From Parcubacteria group bacterium (GTDB taxonomy: Bacteria; Patescibacteriota; Patescibacteriia; UBA2169): a stretch of DNA of 6,811 nucleotides. Shown here piece by piece: positions 4,950 to 6,811 of this stretch. Each line of letters opens with the position of its first letter. Within the stretch, counting starts at the first letter, position 1. Where the stretch lies: contig JACOVK010000055.1 of the NCBI GenBank assembly GCA_016177305.1, forward strand, positions 1 through 6,811, written 5' to 3'. The notes under the pieces were generated by a model. It did not search any database. It was not told the DNA's origin and worked only from the letters and a program-made list of their open reading frames with translations. The position numbers and the translations under genes are program-made.

Positions 4950-5144
4950 ATGCCACGGTTTGATATCGGCGACCTGGTCTGTTTCACCTGCGAGAGGGAA
5001 TGGATAACGGGTGGGGTCGTAGAAATCCGCGAGGGGTACAAAGGAAACCATTTGCTGGTGGTGCGTCGTGGAAACCCGTGGACCGGAGACAAGTACATCG
5101 TGCTTTCCAGTTACGCGGAACCGGTTAAGACTCAAGCAGTGTAA
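4950..5144 (+). CDS. Small conserved-looking protein of unknown function, SH3-like
   Basis: This gene encodes 64 residues that I do not recognise. ATG 4950 has AGGAGA 6 bases upstream, and the gene lies in the same direction and probably the same transcript as pyrF, 60 bases downstream. The protein reads as short beta strands split by charged turns: FDIGDLVCF (4-12), WITGGVVEIRE (18-28), HLLVVRRG (34-41), DKYIVLSS (47-54). The opening GDLV followed by a GGVVEI strand resembles small SH3-like or KOW-like barrels, a fold often used for binding nucleic acid or protein. There is no signal peptide, membrane segment, metal-binding cysteine pair or helix-turn-helix. The good start signal, even codon use and operon position support a real gene. 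A regulatory or accessory role in pyrimidine synthesis is only a guess from position. Confidence 0.75.
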   Translation: MPRFDIGDLVCFTCEREWITGGVVEIREGYKGNHLLVVRRGNPWTGDKYIVLSSYAEPVKTQAV

Positions 5145-5204
5145 CATCCAGCCCAAAGCGGTCTGGAACCACCGTTCACTCACTATTTACGGAGGGAAAA
5201 GCTC

Positions 5205-6113
5205 ATGCATTTCTGCAGGGAAATCGCCAGGCGTAACCGCGAGCTTGGCCTGCGCCTCTGTGTCGGACTGGACACAGATGGCGAGAAGGTTCAGAAGATG
5301 CTCGGCGCATCAGACGTATATGCGGCAATCACCACCTTCAATGGCGCGATCATTGACGCGACTCGGCACGTGGCTTGCGCATACAAGCCCAACCTGTGGT
5401 TCTACCTGGCACGGGGCGTGGAGGGATACCGCGCCCTGATCTGGACCGTTGCCCGCATTTGCGAACTCGGCTTTCCGGCGCTTTTGGATGCCAAGCCTGG
5501 GGACATCGGCAACACATCTGAGCAGATCGCCAAGACCGTGTTTGACGCCATCGGCGCGGATGCTACGACAGTCAACTGCTACCTGGGCGGCGATGCTATA
5601 CAGCCGATTCTGGATCGCGCTGAGGGCGGCAGCATTGTCATCTGCAAGACATCCAACCCTGGAAGCGCGGAATTCCAGGATCGTCTTCTGATCGTGAGCG
5701 AGGAGGATCTTCAGGAACTCGCTCGTGGGTCGCTGCAGCAGACACAGCTCTCCATTCTGCTCCAGTTCAGTGGGGTCAAGCTCTGGCAGGTTGTCGCCCT
5801 GCGCGTGGCAAACCACTGGAATACCAATGGCAACTGCGGCCTCGTGGTGGGGTCAACGTTCCCCGAAGAGGCCAGGGTTTGCCGCGAGATGGTGGGGCCT
5901 GATGTACCAATGCTGGTTCCGGCTCTGGGTTCTCAAGGAGGGGAACTCGTCGCGAGCGTCAAGGCCGCTGTTGGATCGGACGGCCAGGGCGTCGCTCTGT
6001 TCAACGTGTCGCGGGCGATCGCCGGCGCTTCTACTGGGTCTGATTTTGCGGAAGCCGCCGGCAAGAAGGCGGAGTGGTACCACCGGGCCATTACCGCAGC
6101 GCTGGCTACGTAA
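5205..6113 (+). CDS. pyrF: Orotidine 5'-phosphate decarboxylase, long type-2-like form (PyrF)
   Basis: This enzyme decarboxylates OMP to UMP, the final step of de novo pyrimidine synthesis, in the cytosol without a cofactor. It has 302 residues, longer than the roughly 230 of the E. coli type and typical of type 2 enzymes. LCVGLDTD (18-25) holds Asp23, and AYKPNLWFYLARG (59-71) holds Lys61. LLDAKPGDIGNT (93-104) carries Asp95, Lys97 and Asp100, the core catalytic residues. Further on are CKTSNPGSAEFQD, GLVVGSTFPEE, MLVPALGSQGG and the phosphate-binding NVSRAIAG. The usual Arg or other polar residue after Lys97 (DAKRGDIG in many type 2 proteins) is Pro98 here, which is unusual but not in the tetrad. 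ATG 5205 follows GGAGGG by 8 bases. pyrE begins 18 bases after the stop with its own ribosome site, so the two are almost certainly co-transcribed. Confidence 0.94.
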   Translation: MHFCREIARRNRELGLRLCVGLDTDGEKVQKMLGASDVYAAITTFNGAIIDATRHVACAYKPNLWFYLARGVEGYRALIWTVARICELGFPALLDAKPGDIGNTSEQIAKTVFDAIGADATTVNCYLGGDAIQPILDRAEGGSIVICKTSNPGSAEFQDRLLIVSEEDLQELARGSLQQTQLSILLQFSGVKLWQVVALRVANHWNTNGNCGLVVGSTFPEEARVCREMVGPDVPMLVPALGSQGGELVASVKAAVGSDGQGVALFNVSRAIAGASTGSDFAEAAGKKAEWYHRAITAALAT

Positions 6114-6131
6114 CCGAGAGGAGGGAACGCT

Positions 6132-6811
6132 TTGGCACGGAAACGCGCAAGTGAGATGGTCGAGATTGCCCCCGGCGATCTCGTGGAGACGCTCCGCAGG
6201 TGCAACGGGTACTACCAGTGCCCAAAGGCGCCGGACGGCAAACGGCTCGGGCCGCTCGTGGGGTATGCCGGTGAGTACGATGCTCCGGATGGCACCAGGA
6301 AGCACTGGGTAGGGGATGTGTACTACAACTTCGCCCGCATTGAGGAGTACCCGCACGTGTTGCGCTTCGTCGCATCCCAGCTTGCTGGCGTGGTTCGGGC
6401 GAACGGCGGACTCGGTGGCGTGGACTATGTGATGGGTGCGCCTGTGGGCGGCTTCGCCATCGCGCTCATGCTCGCCTGGCATCTGGACTGCCGGTACGTG
6501 TTTCCCGAGAAGAAGGTGACTGCCGCAGCAACCGTGTCCGCGCGCGAGCAGTCTGTACTGGTATTCGGGCGGCACGAGGTTGAGCCGGGGAAGCAAGTGC
6601 TGGTCGCGGAGGATGTGTGCAACAATTTCTCCACGACAGAGAAGGTGCGGGAGCTCGTGCAGGCGGCCGGGTCGCGCGTCGTGGGCATCGCCTGCGAGCT
6701 GAACCGTTCTGCCAGGACGACCTGGGAGTGGTTGCCGGTGTGCTCTATCCTGCATCTGCCGACCGAGCAGTATCAACAGGATGACCCGGCCGTGGCCGCA
6801 GACATTGCGGC
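6132..6811 (+). CDS. pyrE: Orotate phosphoribosyltransferase (PyrE), 3' end beyond window
   Basis: This enzyme joins orotate and PRPP to make OMP, the substrate of the PyrF encoded just upstream. The frame is open from TTG 6132 to the window end (226 codons plus two bases), so the C-terminus is missing. TTG is chosen because GAGGAGGG (6118-6125) ends 6 bases before it; the first in-frame ATG (6156) has no such site. Seen: RKHWVGDVYYNFARIEEYP (56-74), VDYVMGAPVGGFAIALMLA (97-115), a lysine pair EKK (126-128), and the PRPP loop VLVAEDVCNNFSTTEK (156-171) followed by AGSRVVGIACELNRS. The acidic ED pair of the PRPP motif is present, but the usual TTGGT-type loop reads NNFSTT. It is already longer than the roughly 210 residues of E. 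coli PyrE. Another type I phosphoribosyltransferase is possible, but the pyr context favours PyrE. Confidence 0.85.
   Translation, partial: MARKRASEMVEIAPGDLVETLRRCNGYYQCPKAPDGKRLGPLVGYAGEYDAPDGTRKHWVGDVYYNFARIEEYPHVLRFVASQLAGVVRANGGLGGVDYVMGAPVGGFAIALMLAWHLDCRYVFPEKKVTAAATVSAREQSVLVFGRHEVEPGKQVLVAEDVCNNFSTTEKVRELVQAAGSRVVGIACELNRSARTTWEWLPVCSILHLPTEQYQQDDPAVAADIA

Noticed and set aside
4905..4968. Leader peptide starting at TTG 4913 after an SD-like AAGGAGG.
   Set aside because: The TTG is too close to the SD-like bases, which lie in a hairpin, and the frame runs into the start of the real gene in another frame. No pyrimidine- or amino-acid-linked codon pattern is seen.
5853..6776. Antisense open frame of 307 codons opposite the end of pyrF and pyrE.
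   Set aside because: It covers parts of two clear sense genes and their spacer, has low-complexity Arg/His-rich composition, and lacks a supported start.
1..6811. CRISPR array, insertion sequence, prophage or defence system.
   Set aside because: No regularly spaced direct repeats, transposase, integrase, target duplications or defence-type proteins are present. Nearly all coding space is nucleotide biosynthesis.

Overview
The window is a compact bacterial locus with every gene on the + strand. Two tRNA genes are followed by a nucleotide-biosynthesis cluster that mixes pyrimidine and purine enzymes. Strong Shine-Dalgarno sequences, sigma70-like promoters, hairpin-plus-T terminators and TGA used as an ordinary stop all point to a bacterium with the standard code. 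The coding DNA is GC-rich while the control regions are AT-rich. A stand-alone pair of PurH domains, a long type-2-like PyrF and a divergent PyrE suggest a lineage far from the usual model bacteria. A candidate-phyla (Patescibacteria-like) origin is possible, but this is a guess from gene style and not shown by the sequence.

Layout. Positions 33-107 hold tRNA-Gly(GCC), followed at once by a terminator and a promoter. Positions 183-268 hold tRNA-Leu(UAA), which carries a swapped C19-G56 tertiary pair, followed by a terminator. A leader with another hairpin and a candidate promoter (346-374) precedes pyrD (class-1-like dihydroorotate dehydrogenase), pyrC (dihydroorotase) and the IMP cyclohydrolase domain of PurH. 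The last two overlap by ATGA. A terminator/promoter unit (3530-3614) separates these from the AICAR transformylase domain of PurH, encoded as its own gene. A second, nearly identical terminator/promoter unit (4792-4876) precedes a structured leader, a 64-residue protein of unknown function, pyrF (OMP decarboxylase) and pyrE (orotate phosphoribosyltransferase, cut by the window end).

How it works together. PyrC, PyrD, PyrE and PyrF cover the path from carbamoyl-aspartate to UMP. Carbamoyl-phosphate synthase and aspartate transcarbamylase are not in the window. The two PurH halves together make the last two steps of IMP synthesis, so purine and pyrimidine synthesis are interleaved. Each of the three best-supported promoters begins two or three bases after the T-tract of a terminator, so transcription appears to be reset at fixed points while the gene order stays compact.

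Most unusual items: the C19/G56 swap in tRNA-Leu, the duplicated terminator/promoter unit flanking the AICAR transformylase gene, the clean domain-boundary split of purH with purine-pyrimidine translational coupling, and the small unknown protein behind a two-hairpin leader. I found no mobile element, CRISPR array or defence system.
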